The notes beneath the pieces were generated by a model. That model was not told the origin of the DNA, did no database searches, and saw only the letters and a program-made list of their open reading frames with translations. A program made the translations under genes and the position numbers. DNA of 64,000 nt, taken from assembly GCA_018402525.1 (NCBI GenBank), contig JAGYIR010000009.1, positions 186,001 through 250,000 on the forward strand, read 5' to 3'. Origin of the DNA: Crocinitomicaceae bacterium. Lineage in GTDB: Bacteria > Bacteroidota > Bacteroidia > Flavobacteriales_D > Crocinitomicaceae. Positions 56,161 to 64,000 of this stretch are shown here, piece after piece; position 1 is the first letter of the stretch, and the number at the start of each line of letters is the position of its first letter.

Positions 56161-58602
56161 ATGAAAATTTCATACAATTGGTTAAAGCAATACGTTGCGC
56201 TGGACTTATCACCTGAAGCTGCTGGGAAAATTCTTACTGACACTGGACTTGAAGTAGAAGGTATTCAAAAGATTGAAGCTGTAAAAGGTGGATTGGAAGG
56301 AGTAGTTGTAGGTGAAGTGCTCACCTGTGAGCAACACCCTGATGCGGATCGCTTAAAAGTGACTACCGTGACTATTGGCACGGAAACTCTACAAATCGTA
56401 TGTGGTGCACCAAATGTGGCTATTGGACAAAAAGTAATTGTTGCAACTGTAGGTTGTACGCTTTACCCAACGCCCGATGAACCGTTTAAAATTAAAAAGT
56501 CAAAAATCCGTGGTGTTGAATCTGAGGGAATGTTATGCGCTGAGGATGAGTTGGGTCTCGGAAAAGGACACGATGGAATTCTCGTGCTAGACGCAAACGT
56601 GAGCGTTGGAACTCCAGCAGCATCCTATTTTGAGCTGGAAGACGATTACACCATTGAAATCGGATTGACACCAAATAGAGCAGATGCTATGGGGCATATA
56701 GGTGTAGCACGCGATTTAATTGCATATCTAAATGTGCACAAAAAGTTAGGCTTAGCGCTTTCCATGCCCGCAGTCGATGCTTTTAGGATTGAAGGAAATG
56801 ACTTAAAAATAAATATTGCTATAGAAAATGCTGAGTTGTGCCTCCGATATACAGGGACATCCATAAAGGGAGTGAAAATTGATACTTCTCCCGCTTGGTT
56901 GCAAAAACGCCTGCGCGCCATAGGCATTGCTCCAATCAATAATGTTGTTGATGTTACGAATTTTGTCATGCACGAATTGGGAACTCCGCTTCATGCGTTT
57001 GATGCGGCACAAGTAAACGGAAAAATTGTCGTGAAAAATGCGAAAAACGGAGACCTTTTCACAACTTTAGACGAAGTCGAACGTAAATTAGACGATTCCA
57101 ATCTCATGATCACCAACGGAACAGATCACTTATGCATTGCAGGTGTTTTTGGCGGGATTAACTCGGGAATTAAAGATACGACAACCGACGTATTCCTAGA
57201 ATCAGCCTATTTCCATCCGGTTTCAGTCAGAAAAACTGCAAAAATGCACGGTTTAAATACGGATGCTTCGTTTCGTTTTGAGCGTGGTGTAGACCCCAAC
57301 TTGACAGCATATGCTCTGAAAAGAGCGGCGCTACTTATACAGGAAGTAGCAGGAGGGATGATCAGTATGGAGGTATTTGACTCAAATGAAAAACCCTTAA
57401 AAAATAAGACAGTAGAATTTAGTTACACGCGTTGCAACAAGCTAATTGGCGCAGAGCTTTCAAAGGATATGATCAATTCGATTTTATCAAACCTCGATAT
57501 CCACTTGCTTTCCGTTAATGGAGACACTGCGCTATTGGAAATTCCAGCGTACCGAGTAGATGTCACACGTGAAGCAGACGTTGTTGAAGAAGTTTTAAGG
57601 ATTTACGGATTTAACAACGTTCCAATTCCGACAAAATTGAATACTTCGCTCTCCTATATGAAAAAACCAGACAGCGAAAAGGTACAACATACCATCTCAG
57701 AAATGCTTGTAGGCTTGGGCTGTGTTGAAACCCTCAATAACTCACTCACGAAGTCTGAGTATGCCGTTAAACTCGGCGGTGACGTTATGACCGATGAACG
57801 AAACGTACGATTGCTGAACCCGTTAAGTCAAGACCTAGATGTAATGCGCCAGTCGCTGTTATTTAATGCACTTGAAACAGTTGAACACAATCAAAATCGT
57901 CAAAATGCAGATTTGAAACTGTTCGAATTCGGTAAGGTTTATCATAAGTATGAATCCTACCAAGAAAACAAACGGTTGATGATTACATTGACAGGAGATA
58001 AGGAACGCGAAAATTGGAATTCAACCAAGGACAAAAACAAAACTAAAACGTCCTATTTCACCGCAAAAGGAATCGCTCTGACTGTATTCAATAGATTAGG
58101 ACTAGGTGATATGTTCAAAGAAAAGTCTCTGAAAAATTCACTTTTCCAGGACGGAATTCAACTTTTTATTTTGAAAGATAAGGTCGGAGAAATCGGTTGG
58201 GTATCAGAAAAAATGAAAAAGCATTTTGGGATAAAGCAAGACGTTTTTGTGGTTGATCTTGATTGGGATGCGGTACTCGAAAGCTTGAAATTTACAAAAA
58301 TAGTTTACAAAGAAATTCCTAAAACGTTTGCAGTACGCAGGGATTTCTCGCTTTTAATTGATACTCAAACCAACTTTTCAGAAATTGAAGAAATTGCCCG
58401 CAAATGCGACAATAAACTCTTGAAGGAAGTCGGATTGTTTGATGTGTACGAAGGAGAAAACCTTGAAGCTGGAAAAAAATCTTATGCTGTTTCATTTAAA
58501 TTTCAAGACACCGAAAACACGTTGAAGGATCAGCAAATCGATGTAATTATGGATAAAATACGGGTTCAATTGGAAACTACATTGAACGCTCAATTAAGAT
58601 AA
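56161..58602 (+). CDS. pheT: phenylalanine-tRNA ligase beta subunit
   Basis: The beta subunit (813 aa) that pairs with PheS to charge tRNA-Phe. In order: N-terminal tRNA-binding domain (about 40-150, with EQHPDADRLKVTTV), B3/B4 editing domain (about 210-390), B5 DNA-binding-like domain (about 405-475), catalytic-core-like region and C-terminal FDX-ACB domain (about 720-813, with FAVRRDFSLLIDTQTNFSEI). Length is normal and no frame break is seen. bioD follows 20 nt later in the same direction. Confidence 0.98.
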   Translation: MKISYNWLKQYVALDLSPEAAGKILTDTGLEVEGIQKIEAVKGGLEGVVVGEVLTCEQHPDADRLKVTTVTIGTETLQIVCGAPNVAIGQKVIVATVGCTLYPTPDEPFKIKKSKIRGVESEGMLCAEDELGLGKGHDGILVLDANVSVGTPAASYFELEDDYTIEIGLTPNRADAMGHIGVARDLIAYLNVHKKLGLALSMPAVDAFRIEGNDLKINIAIENAELCLRYTGTSIKGVKIDTSPAWLQKRLRAIGIAPINNVVDVTNFVMHELGTPLHAFDAAQVNGKIVVKNAKNGDLFTTLDEVERKLDDSNLMITNGTDHLCIAGVFGGINSGIKDTTTDVFLESAYFHPVSVRKTAKMHGLNTDASFRFERGVDPNLTAYALKRAALLIQEVAGGMISMEVFDSNEKPLKNKTVEFSYTRCNKLIGAELSKDMINSILSNLDIHLLSVNGDTALLEIPAYRVDVTREADVVEEVLRIYGFNNVPIPTKLNTSLSYMKKPDSEKVQHTISEMLVGLGCVETLNNSLTKSEYAVKLGGDVMTDERNVRLLNPLSQDLDVMRQSLLFNALETVEHNQNRQNADLKLFEFGKVYHKYESYQENKRLMITLTGDKERENWNSTKDKNKTKTSYFTAKGIALTVFNRLGLGDMFKEKSLKNSLFQDGIQLFILKDKVGEIGWVSEKMKKHFGIKQDVFVVDLDWDAVLESLKFTKIVYKEIPKTFAVRRDFSLLIDTQTNFSEIEEIARKCDNKLLKEVGLFDVYEGENLEAGKKSYAVSFKFQDTENTLKDQQIDVIMDKIRVQLETTLNAQLR

Positions 58603-58622
58603 CTGAACTAATTACATCCCCA

Positions 58623-59235
58623 ATGAGAAAGTTTGTTGTTACAGGTATTGGAACGGATGTGGGTAAAACCGTCGTAAGCGCCATCATAGCAGAATCAATG
58701 GCTGCGGCTTATTGGAAGCCCGTTCAGGCAGGAGATCTGGATAATTCAGACTCCATTAAAATACAACAACTTACTTCTAGCGTTGAAGTTTTACCTGAAG
58801 CTTTTCGCCTTTCTCAGCCGATGTCACCTCATGCAGCTGCTGATATTGATAACGTGCAAATCGCATTAAATGATTTGATAATTCCAGATTGTTAATAAAG
58901 ATTTGATCATCGAAGGCGCTGGAGGAATTATGGTCCCAATAAACTCAAGTGGCTTGATCTATGCAGATGTATTCGAAGCCTGGAAGATTCCTGTAATCAT
59001 CGTTTCACGTCATTATCTAGGGAGTATTAACCACACCCTCATGACGGCAGAAATATTGCAAAAAAGAGGTGTTGAAATCGCTGGTTTTGTGTTTGTAGGA
59101 GATGAGAATCGTTACACAGAAGACATTATTTGTTTCAAATCAGGTATTTCAATGCTGGCCCGAATTCCAGAAGTCGATGTCGTTAACCATGAGTTTATAG
59201 CAGAACAGGCAAGTAAAATTAAGTTGAATTTATGA
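58623..59235 (+). pseudogene. bioD: dethiobiotin synthetase, interrupted by a single-base frameshift
   Basis: BioD makes dethiobiotin from DAPA, CO2 and ATP. The first part has the P-loop GTDVGKT, the KPVQAG motif and SQPMSPHAAA, then hits TAA at 58893-58895. The other frame resumes with DLIIEGAGGIMVPI. Removing one T from the TT at 58892-58893 joins the two into a normal 203-aa protein (reading PDCNKDLIIEGAGG across the join). All motifs survive, so the lesion is recent or a sequencing error. Its final ATGA overlaps the bioA start. It is the first of two adjacent biotin genes with the same kind of defect. Confidence 0.85.
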
Positions 59236-60549
59236 GCGAATCCAGTAATAAATCTGTTAATTCACAATTACTTGAGGACGACAAAAAATACGTCTGGCAT
59301 CCTTTTACGCAAGAATTGACGGCACTTAGCCCACTTGAAATTATTAGAGCTGAAGGAGCTACTCTCATCGACTCCAAGGGAAAAGAATACATTGATGCCA
59401 ATTCTTCCTGGTGGGTAAACGTGCACGGTCATGGACACCCGCACATTGGAAAAGCAATTTGCAGAGCAATTTAAAACAATTGACCACGTAGTTTTTGCTG
59501 GTGTAACACATCCGAAAGCAGTTGAACTCGCAAAACGCATCGTGGAAATACTTCCTGATCACTTCAGTAAAGTCTTCTTTTCTGACAACGGTTCGACATC
59601 TGTTGAAGTCGCCTTAAAAATGGCCTTTCAATATTTTCATAACCAAGGGATTTCAAAACACCGTATTCTCGCAATGCATGGCGCATATCACGGGGATACT
59701 TTTGGTGCAATGTCGGTCGGACAGCGCGGGTACTTTAACGCTCCATTTGAGCCCTATTTCTTTGATGTCGACTACATCGATTTTCCAGAAAGGGAAAACG
59801 AAGATGTTATTCTTACGGAAGCAGAACGTCTTTTTGAATCAGAGGAGTTTGCCGCAATGATTGTAGAACCACTTGTGCAAGGTGCGGCTGGAATGCGGAT
59901 GTATTCTCCCGTATTTTTAGATCGTTTGACATCATTGGCAAGAAAACATGATGTACTCGTCATTTTTGATGAAGTCATGACTGGTTTCGGTCGTACCGGA
60001 AAACTCTTTGCAATGGATTATTGCGTTCAAAAACCAGACATTGTAGCTTTATCAAAAGGGCTTACAGGAGGCGTTATGGCCTTAGGACTGACCGTTGCGA
60101 CAGAAAAAATTTACAATGCCTTTTTGTCAAACGAACTTTCGAAGGCTTTTTTACACGGACATTCATTTACTGCAAATCCAATCGCTTGTGCGGTGGCCTG
60201 TGCAAGCCTTGATCTGTTTGAATCGGAAGCAACTTGGGTAGGCATAAACAATGTTGCTATGTGGCATGAAAATCTTGCAAACATTCTTAGGGAAGATAAA
60301 TACGTTACAAATGTGCGTCAACAAGGAACGATTTTAGCATTTGATATTTCAATAAATGGAGAAAATAGCTACTTTTCTTCGGTTCGAGATAAGGCCTATC
60401 AATTCTTTTTGGAAAGAGGAGTATTGCTTCGACCTTTAGGAAATACAATTTTTATTAATGCACCCTATTGCCTTTCAAAAGGTGAATACGAAAAAATCAG
60501 GGTGGCAATCCACGAACTTCTTGACCTATTGAATTCGCCTAAAATTTAG
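59232..60549 (+). pseudogene. bioA: adenosylmethionine-8-amino-7-oxononanoate aminotransferase, interrupted by a single-base frameshift
   Basis: BioA makes DAPA from KAPA in biotin synthesis. The start is normal (VWHPFTQ, then SSWWVNVHGHGHPHIGKAI), but the frame then runs to a stop at 59472-59474. Removing one T from TTT at 59458-59460 restores KAIAEQFKTIDHVVFAGVTH and a full 438-aa protein. The rest is intact: HGAYHGDTFGAMSVG, DEVMTGFGRTGK and the PLP-binding Lys in ALSKGLTGG. The gene ends 11 nt inside the 3' end of the convergent outer-membrane gene. Confidence 0.86.
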
Positions 60550-61399
60550 CACCGATGCTAACGCTCATAACGTTCATTGTTCTTTTTTCTTGAACGTAAT
60601 CCAAATTCCCCTCCATCCGCGAATAGTCCAATCCTACCGCCAATGCCTTAAATCGGAACTTAACTTCGGCTCCATAATTAATGCCTACTGCAGGCTGATT
60701 GTTAAATGGAGGCAACATACTCATGATATTAAACCCAACATTTGCATTCGCTTCTAATCCCATGTTTTCGGTTAGCTTAAATGCATTAGCAAATCCAAGG
60801 TTACCGATAGAAACAGAATTTGTAAAACCAATGTTTGAATTAGGATTCACATAAATCCCAAGTTTTAGATACGTCGCTTGGAGACCGGGCCTCCACTTCT
60901 CACGTTGACCAAAATACCATTTATTTCCAAGTCTAATACTCACACTGGTTAGCGTACTTTCATCAATGGATTGAATTGTTTCATATCCATTTGGATAGTA
61001 ATTACCCTGAGGATCATAATAGGATAGGTAGTTATTTCGTTCAGAATATAGGTTGACACCTATTAGGCCTTCTACAAAAAAACCATTGCTAAGTATAAAA
61101 TCCTTCTTCTTGCGCTCTTCCGTAACTCTAGGTGTACTGGTTTCCTCTGGTTTAGTCACCGTTACTTTTTCAAACTTCTCCCAGCTTCCATCGTTGTAGA
61201 TAATCTCATCGACATCGTTAATAGCGATATTTCGGATAGGCCCATCTGGTTGGTCAAAATTGCGATACTTTATAGTCGTTGCTGTAATTTCAATGACATT
61301 GGCGTCAATTTTAGTTCCATCGCGCTTCATGATCACATCCTGAGAAAAGCTTAAAAAGCTAAAAAGTGAAAAAATAAAAATGGCGGTTAACTTTATCAT
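60539..61399 (-). CDS. outer-membrane beta-barrel protein, hypothetical
   Basis: A 286-aa exported protein with signal peptide (1-19, ending SFS). An N-terminal stretch of about 90 residues has VIMKRDGTKIDANVIEITA, seen in Bacteroidota proteins that precede a barrel. The C-terminal half (about 115-286) has alternating amphipathic strands ending in Phe (SVSIGAKF). The function is unknown. It is convergent with bioA. Confidence 0.75.
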   Translation of the reverse strand: MIKLTAIFIFSLFSFLSFSQDVIMKRDGTKIDANVIEITATTIKYRNFDQPDGPIRNIAINDVDEIIYNDGSWEKFEKVTVTKPEETSTPRVTEERKKKDFILSNGFFVEGLIGVNLYSERNNYLSYYDPQGNYYPNGYETIQSIDESTLTSVSIRLGNKWYFGQREKWRPGLQATYLKLGIYVNPNSNIGFTNSVSIGNLGFANAFKLTENMGLEANANVGFNIMSMLPPFNNQPAVGINYGAEVKFRFKALAVGLDYSRMEGNLDYVQEKRTMNVMSVSIGAKF

Positions 61400-61468
61400 A
61401 ATTAGTGTTGTTTATTCTGCTAAATGTACATAAAAAAGTAGTGCGCTGCGCAATTCAGCTTTAAAACG

Positions 61469-62656
61469 CTATTTGGTCTCATCTATTGCGTCCCTAATAA
61501 TTTTTGCTGCTTCTTTGATTTCCTCCTCTGAAATCGTCAACGGTGGTGATAACCTAAAACTATATGGGTGCGAAAGAAACCAAAAGCTAATCAATCCCTT
61601 TTCCAGGCAGCTCTTCACGACTTTTTCTACTCGTTCAAAGGATACCATGTCAAAAGCGTACATCATTCCAATTCGTCTAATTTCTTTGATTTCTGAAATG
61701 TCAGCTAATAAATCTACCAAGAGTTTTCCTTTGCGTTCGATTTCTTCAAAATCAATTTCAGTTTGTAGAATCTCCAAACAAGCGTCAGCAGCGGCACATA
61801 CAACAGGATGGCCTCCAAAAGTGGTAATATGACCAAGCATTGGGTCATGTGTAAACGAATTCAATAATCTTTGAGATGCTACCAACGCACCGATTGGCAT
61901 TCCACCCCCGAGTGCTTTACCGAGAGTTAAAATATCAGGAACCACATTAAAGTGTTCAAAAGCAAACAATCGAGCTGTTCTTCCAATACCACATTGAATT
62001 TCGTCAAAAATAAGCTGGGCCCCTACTTCTGTGCAACGATCTCTTAGCGCCTGCATAAATTGCTGACTCGGAATCCGAACTCCAGCATCACCTTGAATTG
62101 TTTCGATGATAACACCTGCTGTTTTTGAGGTAATCTGAGAGAGTTCATGAATGGAGTTAAACGTCAGAAAACGAACGTCTGGCAATAATGGTCGAAAACT
62201 TTCTTTCTTTGTTTCATTTCCAGAAACGCTCATGGATCCATGTGTACTTCCGTGGTAGGATCCTCGAAAGGAAATCAATTCGGTTCGTCCCGTGATACGT
62301 TTGGCTAGTTTTAATGCAGCTTCGTTGGCTTCTGTTCCAGAGTTGACAGGATAGACAGCGTTCAACGTTGGTGGCAGTAATGAGGTTAATCGCTTGGCGA
62401 AGTTCAATTGCGCATCTTGAATAAATTCACCATACACCATAACATGCAAGTGTCGATCAATCTGATTTTTCATTGCAGCAACGACTTTAGGGTGGTTGTG
62501 TCCAATGTTGTTCACCGCCACCCCTGCTATCATGTCGTAGAAACGCTTTTGGTTTTTATCGTAGATAAAGATTCCCTCTGCCCGTTCAACATCAATTAGA
62601 TAGGGAAAAGGATTCGTTTGTCCTTGCAATCTTAAAAACGCTTCTTCTGAATTCAT
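61469..62656 (-). CDS. class III aminotransferase (aspartate aminotransferase family)
   Basis: A 395-aa PLP enzyme. Motifs include GTEANEAALKLAKRITGR, the SYHGSTHGS region, IFDEIQCGIGRT, and the PLP-binding Lys in LTLGKALGGGMPIGAL. This layout fits acetylornithine/ornithine-type or related omega-aminotransferases; the exact substrate cannot be assigned. It is 110 nt downstream of the transketolase subunit in the same direction. Confidence 0.9.
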   Translation of the reverse strand: MNSEEAFLRLQGQTNPFPYLIDVERAEGIFIYDKNQKRFYDMIAGVAVNNIGHNHPKVVAAMKNQIDRHLHVMVYGEFIQDAQLNFAKRLTSLLPPTLNAVYPVNSGTEANEAALKLAKRITGRTELISFRGSYHGSTHGSMSVSGNETKKESFRPLLPDVRFLTFNSIHELSQITSKTAGVIIETIQGDAGVRIPSQQFMQALRDRCTEVGAQLIFDEIQCGIGRTARLFAFEHFNVVPDILTLGKALGGGMPIGALVASQRLLNSFTHDPMLGHITTFGGHPVVCAAADACLEILQTEIDFEEIERKGKLLVDLLADISEIKEIRRIGMMYAFDMVSFERVEKVVKSCLEKGLISFWFLSHPYSFRLSPPLTISEEEIKEAAKIIRDAIDETK

Positions 62657-62766
62657 TGAAAATTAGTTCCTTTTGTCGTGACCATTATTGATCATTTCAG
62701 ATCTTTTATTAAACCACACACTCGTCTCAAGTTCGCTCATGACCACTTCACAAGAAAATATTTCGA

Positions 62767-63729
62767 TTACTTTCGTTCAATCACCTTTAGCGCTGCTTTG
62801 ACAACGTCAGCTGTATCGATTCCGTATTTCGTCATCAATTCATCAGGTGTTCCACTTTCTCCAAATGTATCGTTCACACCAACATACTCTTGTGGAACAG
62901 GATTGTTCTTCACCAAAACTTGCGCTATTGAATCACCTAGACCTCCATTCAACATGTGCTCCTCGGCAGAAACTATGCAGCCTGTTTTCGCAATAGAATC
63001 AAGAATTGCCTTTTCATCCAAAGGTTTAATCGTATGCATATTGATCACTTCTGCAGAGATTCCCTTCTCAGCTAATTCTTGAGCTGCCTCGATAGATTTC
63101 CATACAAGATGTCCACACGCAATAATTGTGACATCTGTTCCTTCCATGATAACATCCGCCTTTCCAATTTGGAAATTCGCATCAGGTTTTACGAAAATCG
63201 GCACCGAAGGTCGTCCAAAACGCAAGTAAACTGGCCCAACGTGATCAGCAATAGCAATTGTTGCCTGTTTCGTTTGATTAAAATCAGCAGGAACGATAAC
63301 CGTCATATTTGGTAACATTTTCATCATTCCAATATCTTCCAAAATTTGATGTGTGGCGCCATCTTCGCCGAGTGTCAAACCTGCGTGAGAAGCACAAATC
63401 TTGACATTTTTCTGTGAGTATGCGATGGATTGTCTAATTTGATCGTACACTCGACCAGTTGAGAAATTAGCAAATGTTCCAGTGTAGGGTATTTTTCCAC
63501 CTATGGTCATTCCAGCAGCCATACCCATCATGTTCGCCTCTGCTATTCCTACTTGAAAAAACCGTTCTGGAAACTCATTTTCAAAATCGTTCATTTTTAG
63601 TGAACCGGTAAGGTCTGCGCACAAGGCTACAACATCCTTGTTTCGTTTCCCTACTTCCAATAGACCTTCACCAAATCCAGAACGGGTGTCCTTTTTTCCC
63701 AATACTTCGATTTCAATTGTTTTCGTCAT
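62767..63729 (-). CDS. transketolase C-terminal subunit
   Basis: A 320-aa protein matching the pyrimidine-binding and C-terminal domains of transketolase (split type), with [17 protein letters not shown] (cofactor Glu) and [15 protein letters not shown] (thiamine region). The N-terminal half is not next to it, so it must lie elsewhere. The start overlaps the TGA of the truncated gene upstream (ATGA). It would supply the pentose phosphate pathway if partnered. Confidence 0.9.
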   Translation of the reverse strand: MTKTIEIEVLGKKDTRSGFGEGLLEVGKRNKDVVALCADLTGSLKMNDFENEFPERFFQVGIAEANMMGMAAGMTIGGKIPYTGTFANFSTGRVYDQIRQSIAYSQKNVKICASHAGLTLGEDGATHQILEDIGMMKMLPNMTVIVPADFNQTKQATIAIADHVGPVYLRFGRPSVPIFVKPDANFQIGKADVIMEGTDVTIIACGHLVWKSIEAAQELAEKGISAEVINMHTIKPLDEKAILDSIAKTGCIVSAEEHMLNGGLGDSIAQVLVKNNPVPQEYVGVNDTFGESGTPDELMTKYGIDTADVVKAALKVIERK

Positions 63730-63923
63730 AACCTTAATGCTACTGTTTTATTTGAATTGATTCTAAAATTTTGCTCCATCGTATAGGTAGAAGATTTTAA
63801 TTGTTTTTGTCTATATACAATGCGATAGGCACCAGGTTGAAGCTGCCATTCACCAGATTTGGAGTGTTCTCCAATGTTACACACCCAATCCCAAGTACCA
63901 TTGGTGTTTTCGGTAAAAATCTT
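63726..63923 (-). pseudogene. C-terminal fragment of an exported or VWA-type protein
   Basis: A 65-codon open frame without start codon, reading WDWVCNIGEHSKSGEWQLQ then PGAYRIVYRQKQLKSS and [14 protein letters not shown], and ending with TGA at the transketolase start. The pattern of a carboxy-terminal beta sandwich (W..L.PG.Y.IVYR) resembles the ends of VWA-domain or other exported Bacteroidota proteins, but I cannot name it. Upstream of 63923 the frame is closed by TAG at 63926-63924 and the sequence becomes AT-rich and non-coding, so the gene looks broken at the inverted repeat. Confidence 0.45.
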
Positions 63924-63933
63924 CTACCTATAC
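63781..63933. repeat. perfect 18-bp inverted repeat flanking 117 nt
   Basis: GTATAGGTAGAAGATTTT (63781-63798) and its exact reverse complement AAAATCTTCTACCTATAC (63916-63933). The left copy lies in the truncated reading frame, and the right copy marks where that frame ends. It could be a site of DNA inversion or a folded-back rearrangement. Confidence 0.85.
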
Positions 63934-63955
63934 ATTAATAAATAAATAATAAGTA

Positions 63956-63978
63956 GAGCAGCTAATTATCAGCTAATG
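63956..63978. repeat. CAGCTAAT-type AT-rich repeat
   Basis: CAGCTAAT occurs twice (63959-63966 and 63970-63977) in the stretch GCAGCTAATTATCAGCTAATG. It resembles the right flank repeat of the S23 cassette at 45898-45912 (CAGCTAATTAG). Confidence 0.5.
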
Positions 63979-64000
63979 AAAAAAGACACCATTTGATAGT

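Noticed and set aside
58880-59475. Programmed frameshifting in bioD/bioA
   Set aside because: The sites (UGU UAA and AUU UGC) do not form a known slippery arrangement, and the bioA site lacks a stop or stimulator at the shift. Mutation or error is simpler.
62678-63082. Plus-strand reading frame of 134 codons overlapping the transketolase gene
   Set aside because: It runs antisense to conserved sequence and has no recognisable motif.

Overview
The window comes from a low-GC member of the Bacteroidota, most likely a flavobacterium-type organism (order Flavobacteriales, possibly near Crocinitomicaceae; the family is a guess). The evidence is direct: proteins with a type IX secretion (T9SS) C-terminal sorting domain, a PorP/SprF protein, a PorE-like OmpA protein, SprB repeats, the Bacteroidota-only families DUF2851, DUF3467 and DUF2279, promoters of the TTTG-N19/20-TAnnTTTG type, and almost no Shine-Dalgarno sequences.

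Layout. 1-13900 (minus strand) is one long information-processing operon, read from high to low coordinates: tRNA-Thr, tRNA-Tyr, tRNA-Gly, tRNA-Thr, tuf, a terminator, tRNA-Trp, secE, nusG, rplK, rplA, rplJ, rplL, rpoB, rpoC, a terminator and a DUF3467 gene. 13900-23100 (minus) holds rpsU, xerC and hpf, then acyl-CoA dehydrogenase, apt and a ComEA-like gene, an alanine/sodium symporter, and a run of DUF2851, PspC, K+ channel and RmlD-like genes. 23100-30200 (minus) has the PorE-like gene, then PASTA, T9SS cargo and RluD-type genes, and a LOG-family gene. 30400-34700 holds DUF2279 and what looks like a copper-acquisition locus: a small Cys-rich membrane protein, a Met-rich YtkA-like lipoprotein and an OprC-type TonB receptor with the complete CxxxM plus HxM copper site. 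34700-43500 has a membrane-YceI fusion under an operator-like palindrome, NamZ and a LolC-type permease head to head, PD40/SprB-repeat and PorP/SprF genes, and an LRR gene overlapping ribF.

43500-48000 (plus) is the suf Fe-S assembly operon (sufA, sufB, sufC, sufD). A four-helix-bundle (S23/IVP) gene sits between sufB and sufC, bracketed by AT-rich inverted repeats, and looks like an inserted cassette. 48000-56000 contains small hypothetical genes, rnpB, a T9SS cargo gene, an ECF sigma / membrane regulator / lipoprotein operon, a SixA-like phosphatase and a DUF2064 gene. 56100-60550 (plus) is pheT followed by bioD and bioA. Each biotin gene carries one single-base (+T) frameshift, so biotin synthesis from this locus appears broken unless these are sequence errors. 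60500-64000 (minus) has an outer-membrane protein, a class III aminotransferase, a transketolase C-terminal subunit and a truncated gene tail that ends in a perfect 18-bp inverted repeat.

The most interesting items are the S23 cassette in the suf operon with a related repeat at the window's right end, the double lesion in bioD/bioA, the copper locus, and the membrane-YceI fusion with an operator inside its promoter. I found no CRISPR array, prophage or insertion-sequence transposase.
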